From positions 1 through 29,057 of the forward strand of contig LVLI01000903.1 in assembly GCA_001687465.1 (NCBI GenBank): a stretch of 29,057 bases of DNA. The letters run 5' to 3'. Positions 1-13,600 of the stretch are shown piece after piece (positions within the stretch are counted from its first letter, which is position 1; every line of letters begins with the position of its first letter). The translations under genes were made by a program, and so were the position numbers. The notes under the pieces are model-generated. The model worked only from the letters and a program-made list of their open reading frames with translations, ran no database searches and had not been told where the DNA came from. Origin of the DNA: Halocafeteria seosinensis (lineage: Eukaryota; Sar; Bigyra; Bicosoecida).

Positions 1-3000
1 TCTACAGGGTCATCAAAGTCTTCCGATGTCGCGTCCACAGAACCAAGAGTATCCCCTGGCTGGGAGAAAACATTGATGGCAAAACTCTGCTCCGCCGGTG
101 TAAAATACGGAGGCTCTGGCACGTCCGAGACAGCCACTTCAACAGTAAAGTCCGAGAAGATGCCATGAACAGTATCCACCGCGGTAAACTCGAGCGCCAA
201 TGCTGCCTTTCCCGTTTGCTCGTCGAATATCGCTTCATAATTAGGCACATAGCCTGTAGCTAACGAAATATTCCCTTCTTGTGTCAAGTTTAGCTTGTCA
301 TGTAAGGATTTCTGTACAAACTGATATTCGGAAACCTCAGAAGCGAACAACACATCCATGCCAGATAAAGTATCGGGATCCCTTAATGCAATGGAGCCAA
401 ATGGCTCCCTGCTGCTACTGAGCTCTGCTACTTCAAAGTTATTTTCACCGTGATCCAGCTCTGGAGCCTCGGCAACGTCGACAACAAATACAGTAAAGAT
501 ACCTTTCCAAGTGCCCACAGGACTACCCGTGTCTTGTATGGATACCGGGATATCGACTTGCTGTACAGCTTCAAAGTCGAGTGCTTCAGTCAACGCCAGC
601 TGCCCCCCAGTGCTTAAAGAAAACAACTGAGCGGTCTCGCTTATGTCTGACTGGAGGTCGAAGAACATTCTATTACCTTCTCGATCACAGAAGAAAGACG
701 ACAACTCGGCTATTTCGGCTTCGACGGCGTTCTCTTCCACACGGAGCTTTTCACTAGGAGGGAAAAATCGCGGACTCTCGTTTACCAATTCAATGGAGAG
801 GCGCACCGTTGTTGGCTCTGAGACGGTCGGTCCCGGCATGTTGTCAGTTCGGTCGATGACCTCGGCTGTGACAGTAATATCAATCCACAGATCATGTTCA
901 GTACAGTTTCCGCAATACGGGTCCTTGCATATAAGAGACGCAAACGAGTTACTCTCCGATGTAATACTACCGTCATTGGAGACGGAGATCCGTTGATCCG
1001 TCTCACCCAAATTATTCATTGCCTTCGTCATGTGAAATGCAAACTCAGTACCATGATTATCCTCAGCCTCTAATTGGCCTACCTTGCCACCTTTCTGGAT
1101 AATTTCCTTGAAAGAGAATTCGGAACTAGTTACCTCGGGTGCCTCTCGCAACTGGTGAATTTGCAACTCTAAAAGGGCTTCTACCGGATCTGCATCTAGG
1201 TCAGTGTATTCTACTCGAACGAAACGGGCCATTTCCAAAGGACGATCGTAAGACAAATACCGAGGGTCCTTCACTGTTAGAGTTCCATTCGACGTCAAAC
1301 GGAAAGCACTACAATAGTTTTCCGTCTCCCGGCAAGCCGCTAGACGGGTGAACACTTGATCCCCATCAGGATCCGTGACAAAGTCTGGGTGCACAATAGT
1401 CGTTATATTGATAGCTTCCGGATCGCAAAGCGTAACCACATTGGTGCCTGGATCCGATCTTTCTACAATGGACAGAACAAGCGGATCCGCGGATACACTC
1501 GGAGGCCGGTTCGGTTGTATCACGTCTAAATGAACTTCTTGAATGATTTCGCCGGGGTTATCCGGAGCGTCATCGCTGACAAGAATGAAGATGGAAAACA
1601 TTGTCTTGGGTGTTTCCAAGAGTAATATCGGATCATTGACCTTCACTTGCCCAGTACACGCCCCTACGGTAAACGGATGATTCGTATTAACGTCTTTATC
1701 ATCCCGATCTTTATCGGATAATGTGAAAGTTACTTCCTGGCCATCAGGATCGGTAAACATGCGAGAAAGCGGCTTGCCGATTGGAGAATCAAATGAAGCA
1801 CCACGAAACACCTCTAATTCCACACGTTCAGTTATGGGCCCGAATTCGTCCTTTTTCTCCGGGGGAGAATTCACGAATTCCACTACCATAGAAAACGAAC
1901 ATCTCTCACTGATTTCCGCAGGCTCATTTGCACCCGGATGGGATTGAACGACGGTAACGGTCACCTGAACATCATACCTACCACAATCAGCAAACCGAAG
2001 AGTGGAGCTAGTTCCCACCTTCAGTTTCCCATCCCGTTGTTGGATACCTTCGAACTTATTGCCTTCGTCGATGAGAGTACTCATGGTAACAGGAGAGTCA
2101 TCTGTTACATTCTTTTCGCATTTTCCTCCCTCGAGTGTTCGTCCATTCTGAACAATGGACGACACTCGATAATACATACGATCATATTCCATCGTTACAT
2201 CCGCTGACAGTCTCTCCCCTATAAGCAGGGGTGCAGACTCCGCATCTACTTCACGGACATACATCGTATCTCGAGTGCGAAAGTGTTTACAATAGGCATC
2301 GTTCCACACAATCTTTTTGAACCGCTGCCCACCTACACACGTAAACTCTTGGGGACAAGGGTGACAGCCAGTTCGAGTTGACTTACTCCCATGTCTGGGG
2401 GTCGTGTAACCATCCGGGCAATCGTTTTGAAATCCACCCTGGCAATAATGTAGTGGGTTTCCTTCAGGAGAGCATACCTGTTCACGAGATGATTTGCTCC
2501 CCTTTGGGCATTTGTAGCCATTCTCGCAAGTCCCGGCACAATTCTCAGACGTCAGACCACGTTCATCTGCGTACCGTCCCGCGGGGCACTTAAACTTTTC
2601 AGAATCTTGACAGTAGTAACCAAGGGGGCAAATATGAACCCACTTCTGATTTGGCACTTCCCCTGTTGCATACTGGCCCTCATCTACGGTTTTCGGTTTA
2701 TCACTTCCACGGGGACAGTAGAGGTCCTTGTCATTACCACAGTCTTCCCATTCACCCTGGCCGGTACCTGCAGGGCATATAAACCCTGGAGGACACCAGT
2801 CTGCACAATCGGGGTGTGTAGCACCTTCGCGTCCGTAGCGACCCGCGTCACATTTGTTTTCGGCAACTTTGGTTGTTAAGCCTGTTTCCTGTGACCACCG
2901 CCCGGCTTTCACACCACCTTGGCATCTCCAACCGTCAGAACCCCGCATTTTGGAATATCGACCCTGAGGGCAAGGAATTTCTCTCCTGCCACCAGGATTC

Positions 3001-3803
3001 GCATAATGGCCTGGATCAGCTTCGATGCACGAAGCCGCTTTGTCGTCCGGTTGGTAATACCCACCGGGACAACGATGGCACCACTGCTGGCCACGGTCAG
3101 GTTGATACCAGCCAGCATTGCAAGTATGACATGACGTTAGGCCCTTCCTACCTGCATTGCGTCCAATATCACACTTCTTGCAACTGCTTTGCTTCAGTTT
3201 GTTCCCGAAGTGACCGACAGGACACCGTTTGCAGCTCTGGGATTCTTCTTTGGCGTAAAATCCCTCCTGACATGTGTCACACACCGACTGACCGTAGCTC
3301 CATTCAGAGTAACCTGCTGGGCACGGTTTGCAGCTACTTTCAGGTCGATTGTTTTGGTATCGACCTGGAGGACATTTATCACAAGAAGTCGCCCCTTTGT
3401 TGGAGACTCTGCCTCGCTGGCATGTTTTGCACTCCGATTTCCCAGTGTTAGGTTGATATTTACCGACGGGGCAGTCTTCGCAACTAGTAGCCTGGGTAAA
3501 TGTGCGAGTCCCGCCTGTCTTGTCATTGAATTCCCCTTTCTGCAGACAAACGCAAACTTACGGGGTCAGCTCCCAGCACAGAATAATAAAACACAACAGC
3601 AAACATACCGGACACCTGCAGCACTGGCCGCTACCATCTTTGTAGTCTCCGATGAAGCAGTATAATTCTTCTTCGTATGTAAACTGAGATGAGCAGTCTG
3701 TGGCCCGCACCATACGCGGCACCCCAAGAACTCCACTCAACACCACAGCAACGGTGAAAAGAAGTACCCGTACTTCACGGTCGGTACACGCTCCCATCAT
3801 CAT
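1..3803 (-). CDS. Giant adhesion/receptor-like protein, tandem paralogue (3' end outside window)
   Basis: Two visible exons: 3803-3609 (65 codons) and 3539 to the window edge (1179 codons). I checked exon 2 triplet by triplet and found no in-frame stop. The start is the first of three consecutive ATGs (3803, 3800, 3797); the frame is open upstream but has no earlier ATG. The product begins with a signal-peptide-like hydrophobic stretch (VLLFTVAVVLSGVLG). Next come about 400 residues of TNFR/GCC2-GCC3-type Cys-rich repeats (CxxCxxGxY..C), then an unassigned ~140-residue segment, then cadherin-like repeats with DPDGD/DPDGQ calcium-site-like motifs. It aligns end to end with residues 1 to ~1257 of the gene at 4629-18494, with about half the residues identical by eye, including most cysteines. 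I infer a secreted N-terminus and, by analogy with the neighbour, a multi-pass C-terminus beyond the window. The function is unknown; cell-surface adhesion or sensing is an inference. Confidence 0.88.
3540..3608 (-). other. Intron 1 of the left paralogue (69 nt, phase 0)
   Basis: The donor is CCG|GTATGT at 3608 and the acceptor is CTGCAG at 3540. The intron carries an in-frame TAA, so it must be spliced to join the signal-peptide exon to the Cys-rich exon. Joining gives CCRCP-KGEFND, which lines up with CCPCP-AGQFTD in the neighbouring paralogue. Confidence 0.9.
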
Positions 3804-3819
3804 GTTACCTGCACGGTAG

Positions 3820-3825
3820 TTACAT
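3820..3825 (-). promoter_or_regulatory. Start-stop upstream element (ATG-TAA) in the leader of the left paralogue
   Basis: On the minus strand an ATG is followed directly by TAA, 17 nt before the chosen ATG at 3803. If it is in the mRNA leader, this minimal upstream ORF could slow or gate translation. Transcription start is not known, so its presence in the mRNA is assumed. Confidence 0.3.
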
Positions 3826-4628
3826 TGCCAGTTCCAGTTAGAACGTTCAACACCATCTCCTACCCGAGACCCAGGTATCTCCTGGCAATGTGTAGTCGCA
3901 AGCAAGCAACTCTCTCAATGTCAGCATCGCAACGGAACCAATACCTCAACAGGAAATGGAAGACAATCGACAGGGCCAAACGTACAAGCAGGAGCACACT
4001 CCTCGCCCCTTTTTCTCCCCTTCCAGCGTCCCCTTCCAGGCTTCCACCCCGGCTTCAAGGTACACCGAAGTGGTTTTGCACCACAACTTTCCCCCCTGAG
4101 AAAGCATCAAACCGGTTCCTGCATCCTATATAGAATTTTCAATGATTCTTACGTTTTCTTCTGACAGCAGTGATTCAATATCCGGGTGCAAAATCTGGCT
4201 TCGGAATTGGTGAAAAGCATTCGGATGCTCCTCCAAGTCATCATGCGAAGAAGCCATGCATCAGTGAGAGCCACATTTTCCTCTTTATGTTTTAAGAGAT
4301 ACGTATGTACAATGGTTTGGTAGCTAAGTACAACTCTAAGACCCTGTTACAACCATTTGATGGGCTAGCCCAGGGCCAGGGGTCGGTTGAGGAATTTCAG
4401 CGAAAACGCATTACGCATCGACAGACTACGAAAACGATCTACGCACCAAAGCGTGGGAAGTATAAACAGTGAGTAATCAAAACATCGCTGGTACGGTGCT
4501 TGCTTAACTGCGTAAGAATGTGCTACTGATTATGGCACACTGTATATATCTTGGCCCCTAACGTTACTTCTGGTGGCACCAAAACCGAGACTGAAACTGG
4601 CAGCGGCGATCAAGATTTCTCCAACATT
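3826..4628. other. Intergenic region between the tandem paralogues
   Basis: About 800 bp lie between the stop of the right paralogue (TAG at 4631-4629) and the leader of the left paralogue. It should hold the 3' UTR of the former and the promoter of the latter. I see no convincing coding sequence. A 102-codon plus-strand open frame here overlaps the signal-peptide exon and has no recognisable features. Confidence 0.6.
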
Positions 4629-7600
4629 CTAGTCACGAGGCGCCGCCCGTACGCTGCTCTTCCTTGTTGAAGGCCCTTGATATTGACCAAAACTTGTTTT
4701 TTTTCTTCGTCTGATCCTGTCTCGAGACGGTCTTGTCTCGCTTATTATCCGTTTCCTTTCAGCACCACCCTCTCTACGCTTCGCGACGCGGTTGAAATAT
4801 TGTGCAGATGCCAAGTGTTTGTTACCCTTACTTGCTGTGTCTTCTGAGGAACGAACACTGTACGCAGATTTGTGGGCACCGCTTTTTAGAGGGTTATCGG
4901 CCATAGCCGTCCGTTTGGCTATCCAAGGACCCATACCCGTAGCACTAGCTTCCCTTTCCGCGTTCCGTATATGCCGCTTGTTTGTTGACCTTGTACTGCA
5001 AAAGCTAGTCCACAGGTCTGCAAATTTCGTCTGCACCCGTTTTAGCTTTGACATGAACTCAGCGACCGCCTCTTCACTCGTTAACGCAGTATACGCTTTA
5101 AACAGGGCAAACACAAACGCACAGGTCGTTACCAGTTGCATCAGGCACTGTACAGACAGCGTCACCCATTCAACAACTATCGCCGCTGAACGATTGCTCA
5201 TTAAAAACCGTAGTATACCCAAAGTAGTTGTAGCCGCGATACACAGCGACTTCAGCATCTCCAACCAGTTCAAAGAAGTGTCAAGTCTGTAGGGTTGTAA
5301 CACTGTAGTCACAACTACCGATCCCAGCAGCACAATTGTGACTAGCATTGACTGCTGTATCGGTTTTGCGACGAAGTACGCAATGAGCAGCACTAATGTC
5401 CTACGAACGATTACCATTGCCGGCCATAGGTATCCTTTAGAGCCCACTCGATAACCACGAACCACCCTTAGAAATTGTGCCAATAGCGCCGGCGTTTTTG
5501 CATTCTTGTGTGCCCATGTCAGGTAGAGTGCCATGAACAGTGGTACTCCAAAGACAATGGTAAGTATAGTGAAGATTCCCAAGGTCGCTAGAATTCTATA
5601 CTCGCTGTCAGATGTCTCCATTTCCAAGGAAGCCTGGATCCTACGACTCCCAAAAATCTCCTTCGGATAAGTGTTGAATATGTCTACCACCGTGTTTGCA
5701 ACACCAGTGTGAACCAGGCTTAGCAGGATGTTAAGGGGTTCAAACGCTTTAGTGGCTGCGGCCTTCCAATGGCTTCTCCGTCGTGACGACCGACACGCAT
5801 TTAGCGACCACTGTAACAACACTGAGATTACAATTATCGTCCAAGGAACCGTGAGTCCCAAAATAGTATTGGTAAAAAAGCTGAACCGAAAGAGACAACG
5901 AAACGACCTAGCCTCAGTTGGAGACATCAGCGATAACTGGACGGCGTGTGCAAAACCTTTGACCTGTCCAGCGAACGGGTCAGCGTCAAGTTGTCCGAGC
6001 AGTGCTAACAACTGAAGGTAGTCTAGCGCGAATACAAAATATAATTGAACTTCCTTGAGAACCTCCATTTTCCCTCTGTGAGCCATCATAGAACTAGGTA
6101 TACGAGGGTCTCTGGAGCTCTCATTTAAGCGACCTGCCGTGCCACTGGGGAGTTGCTGGCCACTATTTGGAGCGGAGTCGTAAGTGGGAGAGTTACTCCC
6201 CCGTCTACCCACAGATGCATACCCAAGAGGATTCTCCGACACGTGATAGGCATGATAGTCACCATCAGATTTCCTGGAGTGCACGAAGTTCAATACCATC
6301 ACTGTTGTCAGAGCTACTAAGGCAGAAAATGAAAACATCATTTTGTCTTCTTGCTTATTGCCGCAGGGCGCACATTGTCCTTTCGTCTTGGCATATCCTT
6401 CCCTGCATACCCCACACAACGGTCCTCTGCGGCCTTCGCTGCAGCGAATCCTGTACTGCGTTTGATTAACCAAACATGCTGAAGCGGGATCGCATCTGTG
6501 CATTACAATGTCGTTGACGCTTTGAATCATACTTTGCATACGCTCCCTTAGGCTTTCGTTACGTGCATGAAATGGAGCATGATCTACGCAGAGCTCGCAC
6601 CAATAGCCATCTTTCATTCGAAGTCGTCCGTTCGAACATTCAAAGCCAGTTGGTGGACATGGAGCACATTCCCTAGCCCCTTTGAACGAAAAGAAGCCCT
6701 CACCACAGGAGCGGCAACGTATCTCATTAGAGGCACCTGGTTGAAACGTCCCCTCCTCGCAAAGAATGCAGCCAAGAATCTCCTGGTTCGCGCTGTCAAA
6801 CTTTCTCGAGTAGCCGGGCTTACAAAGACATTCCGTGCCATCTTCTGAAGCGACTTCCGTTGCCTTGCATGTGACAGGAACGGTGTCAAGGATCAGAGGA
6901 GAATTGGCTACTGATTGGTTGTTGATCCGTACATCTACTACCGCTGTGCCTTGTTTACGGAAGACTACCGCGAAAGCGAAGCTCTTCGTCACTGTTCCGG
7001 CTTTTAGGCCAACAGGTAGGTTCACGTCCACAAGGGACGCGGGGAGCGATGACGTTATACCGGTGACACTAAGGTACATACTGGGCTCCCCCCGGAATCC
7101 TATTGCTTCGGAAAGCGGTGCAAATTGCACCTGTGCTGCAGGGTTGCCGAAAATGTCAGCTAAGTGCACTTGAAAGTTGATCGGCGCCCCTACCGGTTGG
7201 CTGGTGCTGTTAGCTACAAGCGATGACATGTGTGCAATTGCATCCCCGGCCGAGAACGTAGTTTCCAGACTAAGTTGCCTAAAGTCCGTTGATTCCAAGA
7301 AATGTAGACCACGGCGCCACTGCTGAGGAGCAAGAATTGATAGAGCATACCGCAATATTGGACGAAATTTGTACGCCCGCCACGTCAGATTGAGGCTGCT
7401 GAGGTCTAGCCTGGTTTTACTGTAAGTTATCTTGGCCTGAAAGACCCTAGTGTTTCCCGGAGGAATGATTGCCGAAATGGGAGACACGATTAACCAGTTA
7501 CCAATGTCTAGGAAATCTCTTTCAATCTGGGGATAGATTTGCTGGTACTCGACGGTTCCGAGTTCCTCTTCATCTAAGAGACTTACTTCAAAATCCATTG

Positions 7601-10600
7601 GGCGTACCAAAACTGATCGCCGAGCGACATTCACCACCGTCCATTCAACTAACATTGAGCCGAAGGGGCGCATCATGACCTGCAACGGTCGCTGTGGGCA
7701 AACGAAGACCGACGTTACCAGTAGATTGATCTTCATCCAGTGGTGCTTGCCGGCCAACGCATGAGAGGCACTTGTCGATGGTTGATCCACATGCACGTTA
7801 AATAGGGATCCTGCTTGGCGAGAGTCCGTTTCCAATAGGAGCCATGCAAAGTACCGTCCGGAGCTGTTCAAAGACAGCGTTGTTATTTCAACAGAGAAAA
7901 GGGTTTGTTCCTCGAAGCCACCAATAGTCCCTTGAAGAGGGAAACCCTCCGAGTTCATCACCCAAAAAGAATCCGCACTGGATCCGCTCATCTCGACGCC
8001 CGTTGTTGAAAACAGCCGAGCCCTCCACTTTACTCGGTAGTCCCCATTGTTTGAAACAACTACCTCCCTGTGCTTTGGAGGCTCTGTGAGACTCATAAGG
8101 AGGTTGAGTTCACTCAATGAGGTCTGAACGTCACCCTCTCTGACTTGTATGGTCACATTTAGTCGCAGTCGCTTTGTGTCATCGACTCCTCGAACAACAG
8201 CCTCTATATAAGAACGAATACGTCCACGTGGTGATTCGCGCATGTCAAACGCAATAGGTAACTCAAGAGATACGCTTGACTCTCCAGCTTCGCCATCAGC
8301 CGGCAGTGTAACCAGTCCGCTAAGGTCTGATGCCGCTCTCCAACTATACCTATGGTTGGCACCCAAGGAAAGCACCACAGAACGTTTAATTTCCATGGAC
8401 CTGTTTGACGTCGGTGCGCTTCTACCTCGCTGAATAGAGAAGTGCTTAGGGACGACACTGATTCCTAGCTCAGCGCTTCCAATTGCTTCCGATGCATCCA
8501 ACACGGCGATTTGGCTTGCGGAGACAACCGTCTCACGCTCTAATCTCATGCTAAGCTTCACAGGCACTAATAAAGACGTCTGTTCGTTAAGTTGCCTATA
8601 TTGCGAGTTCGACTGTCTCCTCAATAAAGGCACCTGAGACTGTACAATCTGTGACGCATTCGGGCGGAAGTACAGATCAAGACAGTAGGTCACCGCCCAG
8701 CACGAATCAAATCTGCCTGCACAAGAACTACTCTGAACCGGTCTTGGTACATATTTGATGGGAAGGGGTAGGTCAAGATCCGTGTTTGCAAACTGAGGCT
8801 GGCACCCGGAGAAGACAGGCGCAATAAAATCTTGATGAGAAACACCCTCGTCGGCGCACTCCAGATAAACCTCGGGATGAGCCCCCCTTACAGTTTGTAC
8901 GTTTACTCTCGGTCCTTCGGCAATAAATGAGGAATTCTCGGATGATGACTTCGACGATCCACTGCTGACTGTGTTAGAAGCAACGACTGTAGCACAGTTC
9001 GACGGGTTAGCTGTGCCGCAGCCTGAGGTAACTTTCTCTGAAGCGCGATGCTCGGTGCAGTTTCGATACCGTTCTTGTACAACAATTAAACCCATCCAAC
9101 CGGGGAATACTCTGCGATAGCCGGCAACATTCAATTCAATTGCTTTCGAACCAGAGGTCGTAGCCTGCATGCTACATTTTACAGTATCACTGTTGGTAAC
9201 GGTAGCACTGAAACAGAACCAGTTCCCCACGAAAACTTGCACAGCGGTACCTGGAGGCCCAAAATTTGCTCCGTGGATTTTAATAGGCTGCCCCATTTTA
9301 CTAGGAGTGTTTGGTATGATTGAGTAGATCCTTGGAGGATCGTATGACAGGGTGACGCTGTTGCTAGTCCGCGGAACTTGTCCTGCAGCGATCATCTGCA
9401 CCGGCAGACTCTGACCCACCCCAGGGAGAAGCTGACATAGATACCTATTCTGATAGGAATGACTTTGGTCACTTAGTCGCAGACAAAATTTACTTCCAAT
9501 GCGTGCTGTAACAGCACTAGCAGCAAAAGATGGTCCAAAATTCCTTCCTACAATTTCAACTGGAACGCCTCCATGCGTGGGAAAACATTCCGGATACTCA
9601 AAGAAGCAGAAATCATGACTACGGAAAGTTGCACAACGCTCAATTGGGGTGCAATCTTTCAATCCATTTAGTTCTTCTGTCAATCTCCTAACTGAGCTGA
9701 CAACAGGTGGGTCGAAAGAGAACGTCCCATTATTTACATAGCCTCGCTCGGAGTTCCAGTATCTGGGCATCACTACCAACTTTAGCGACTGTCCAACGCC
9801 TTCCGGCAGCCGGAAGGTTACGGTAGTGTGATTGAAAACGGGATTGTCTATAGGAGCCGCGTTTGTCAGGTAAACATTTCCTTGCAGACCGAAGTCTCTT
9901 CCAGATACGGTAACATTAACCGGAAAACCTGTTGGAGTCCGTCCTGTCGTGGGGCCAGACGATGGAAACACATGAGTGATCATTGCTTTTTTATATCGCA
10001 CCATGCCCTTCGCGGTCGTTGAGCGACCTAGAATCACTACTTCAATTCTTATTTTATCACCTTGTCCCACAGGTGGAACGCAGCTGATCACAGTATGATT
10101 GCTGAACATAACATCGCAACCACTGTTCCCGAAAATCCCGTCGCCGTGGAGACGTACCGAGACATTGGTTCTCCTTGAGGGACCAAAATTATCCCCAGTG
10201 ATCCGAATAATATCTGCTGAAGTCGGTAGGGTTGGAATTCCCGGTAACTTGTCCGCAGACTCCTTAGGAACAGTAACGGTATCCACTTTTGGCGAGGCAT
10301 AATAAATCCCGAATTGCACACTTAGACTATTCAGGTAGATCGTAACCTCCGCTTCGCCAGCTCCCTCCGGCAAAGCAAGCTCAAGGACGTCGTGGTCATG
10401 ATACCGAATTCTCCCCTCTCCAAGGAAGGCACTACTGTTGATCCATACACGAGAATTAATGTTTAGTAACTCAGAGCCAAAATTGCGGCCACAAACTTTT
10501 ACTGTCCCACCTTGAGTGGACAATCCAAGTTCCCCCTGGTTTTCTCCTTTCTGAGGCATGTCATCAACTGTACATTCCGCATAGTTCTTATAAAGTACCG

Positions 10601-13600
10601 TTCCTTTCTTGGAATCTTCCACTCGGCATACTATTGGACTAGCATAGCTAACCACCGTAGAGTGAGATGGCACACGCCGATTGGGGGTTGACAAACTAAG
10701 AGGAAGGGCTTTACCAAAGTTTGAGGGTATCCTACATGATACATTGCTTGCTTGAATCCCCAACGCGGTTTGTTTTGCTTCTATGTCGACATTAGTACAC
10801 TCGCTTCCACCCACAAGAAGAGAAACGTCTTCACTTGAAAGATCTTCACCGAAAGCATGCACATTTACAAGCTTAAGAGTTTCACCTCCCTCGGTATTGA
10901 AACCTGCCAGTTGAGCCTTGCCTTCTTGTGTTGGAATAGCAGGAGGAGGGTCCCTGAAGTTGACTGTGTTGCTGGCCACCGGTTGATCTACCACGGACAA
11001 ACGAATGCTTCCATTGACAAATTCAGCCTCCAACGGAAATTCCTGAGTAGCCAGCGTAACCGCAATCTTCTGATGGTGATAGTCTCCATCGGCGATGTTC
11101 TGAACTTTGTCCTCCACCACTACACCACCGCAGCAAGAAGTACCTTGGCATGACGTCCCACCACAGAAGTTCTCTCCTGTGATAGAAAGCTTCAACTTAC
11201 TTTCTGACAGTTTCTGAGAGAACACGGTATAGATATAAGGGGGCAAATAATCAAAGAATACCGGGCGTGACATTGTCTTCCCCACCTGGAGGAAAAGAGG
11301 GCGCTGTATACCAAAGCCACTAGGCAATTGTAACTTTATACTCTCTCTCAGCCCACCGATGCATACGACGTCACCCGACAGGATATCAATTTTTCGAATG
11401 GAGCGAAGCCAGCCATTGATTGCTTGTGGAGAAATGCTAAATCGTTGTTCGAGTTTGTTTACCCAATTGGAGGGGTTTGACTGCTGAAAAGTAAGTAAAT
11501 CTCCTAACACATCAATACTGGGAAGCCGGCTGGCCTCCTCCATTCGATTCCAAACACCCTCTAGATCCGCAAAAACAACGAGAGAAACGGTCTCAGAAAT
11601 ATTGCATCCAAAATCGCTTCCTCTGAGGATCATTTCGGTTCCTTTTGTGGATCCATTTCTTGGGGATATATCGTCTATCATTGGTGGCGAGTACGAAGTG
11701 GTAGCCGTACTTGTCTCACTATGCTGATTAGAGACCACGATAACCCACCTGTGATTTTGCCCATGCCCTTCAACGATATTGCAACGGACACGCTGATGGG
11801 AAAGCACACTGCAGTTGCATGCGCTATACTCATGCCCTCCAGGTCCGTACGTGACTGCATCCAAGAATGTTCCTGAGGGGCCAAAATTTCTTCCTACAAT
11901 ATCGATCGATTCGCCACCCCGGGTACTAAGCCTATCGGGGTTAGAATGACCCACACCTTCGAAGTGGTCAATCGAAGGTCTCAAATAACCAGTCGTAGCC
12001 ATGGTTGACTTCTGCCCCGCGACTTGAATGGTCCAAGAATACCCGTAACCTGCACCGCTAGCAGTAACACAAGTCAAGGTATTATGCCCCAGAACATGGC
12101 AGAGATTGGCATTGTATGTAGCATTCCCCCTCCCATACCGAGCGAAGTCAACCTGTGTTCCACTTGGGCCGAAATAGTATCCATGGACGTGCACCTCTTG
12201 CTGGCCTGATGTCCTCAGGTTAAGTGTCCCAGTTGCTGAGATCACAGGAGGATGATAATTTCCGATACCATGTACCCGATTTGACTCCTGGCCGCCGACT
12301 AGTACAACCCAAGAATGATCCTTCCCAGCCCCCTCGACCGTGGCACATCTGATACGTACATGAGGATTGATGACAACACACTGAGCAGCTTCGTACTCAA
12401 GTTGCTCCCCGTAAGAGACAACGATCACCTTTGCGCATTCTTCGTCAAGAACAGGGCCAAAGTTAGCTCCAGTTAGAAACACGAGTTCGTTTCCCCTAGT
12501 ATCAAGATTCCGGGGGTAGTTGCCCGCAGCATCCGCAACTGTCTCAAGAAACGGTGGATCATACGAAATGGTCTCTGTTTCGGGATGGTTCACTGAGGAC
12601 GTTTGGTCAGATACAGTGACACCGAAGCTGAACGCTTTGCCCACACCTTCTGGGTGATCGCACACAAGACATGAATGATTCGCACGAGCACATTGGGGAG
12701 TCCATGAAACCCATTCATTCTTCATTATGGCTGAAATCAAACTGTTAGCGGGTCCAAAATTGGCCCCCTCCACCCTAAATGCCCTCCGCGATCCACTTGT
12801 GGGTAGTTCGTCTTTCAAACGCACAATGGAGTCAATTCTCGGGAAAGCATATCGTTTATCGGAATTCACCCATGTAGACATTCGCCTCCACTGGGGATGT
12901 CGGTTCCCCACACTCGTTTGGAAACGCAAACCCCACCCGGAACCCTCGGCTGTGGTACAATTTATGCGAACATCCTCCTCCTCTATTTGACAGCCCACTG
13001 CATGAATAATACCTACTCGAGGGTCGGCGATACTGTCGTACAATATTCCGACAGGGGTTGTAAATACACTCCCTCCTACAGCTGGTAAAAGACGCGGACC
13101 AAAGTTCCTCCCTACAACAGCAAATCTCTGTTCACCAGTTGTTAGCGCTTGCTCCGGCCAGTCAATGTGTTCAATCACCGGCTCCCGAAATCTCGTGGTT
13201 GTCGGAGCATTTCGAGAATCCTGATCAATGTACAATGTCCACCGAAGGTTCGAGCCTACTCCCGCTGGGACCCGGCAAGAAACTAGACTACTGTTCCAGC
13301 CCCCACTATTCCCCCGCAGACGTAGGCATGGACTCTGTAGAACAAGCAAATTACCAGGAGATCTGATCACTGCTTCCACCGCAGCAGGACGCCAAACGGG
13401 ACCAAGATCCCGACCCCACAACCTAACTTCCGATCCACCCATCGTCGAATGCGGAGATGCCCCTACGCTGTCAATCTGCATATCGTTTACGTTGATGATG
13501 GTCAGCACGGCACTAGCTTCAGCCGTCAGACCACCTGCATCTGTGATCCGAATTGAAAAGTTGTGAAATCCAGCGCTCTCATAGTTTAGCTCCCTCCCAG

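Noticed and set aside
3825-4133. 102-codon plus-strand frame in the region between the paralogues
   Set aside because: It overlaps the leader of the left paralogue, has no recognisable motif, and its composition looks random.
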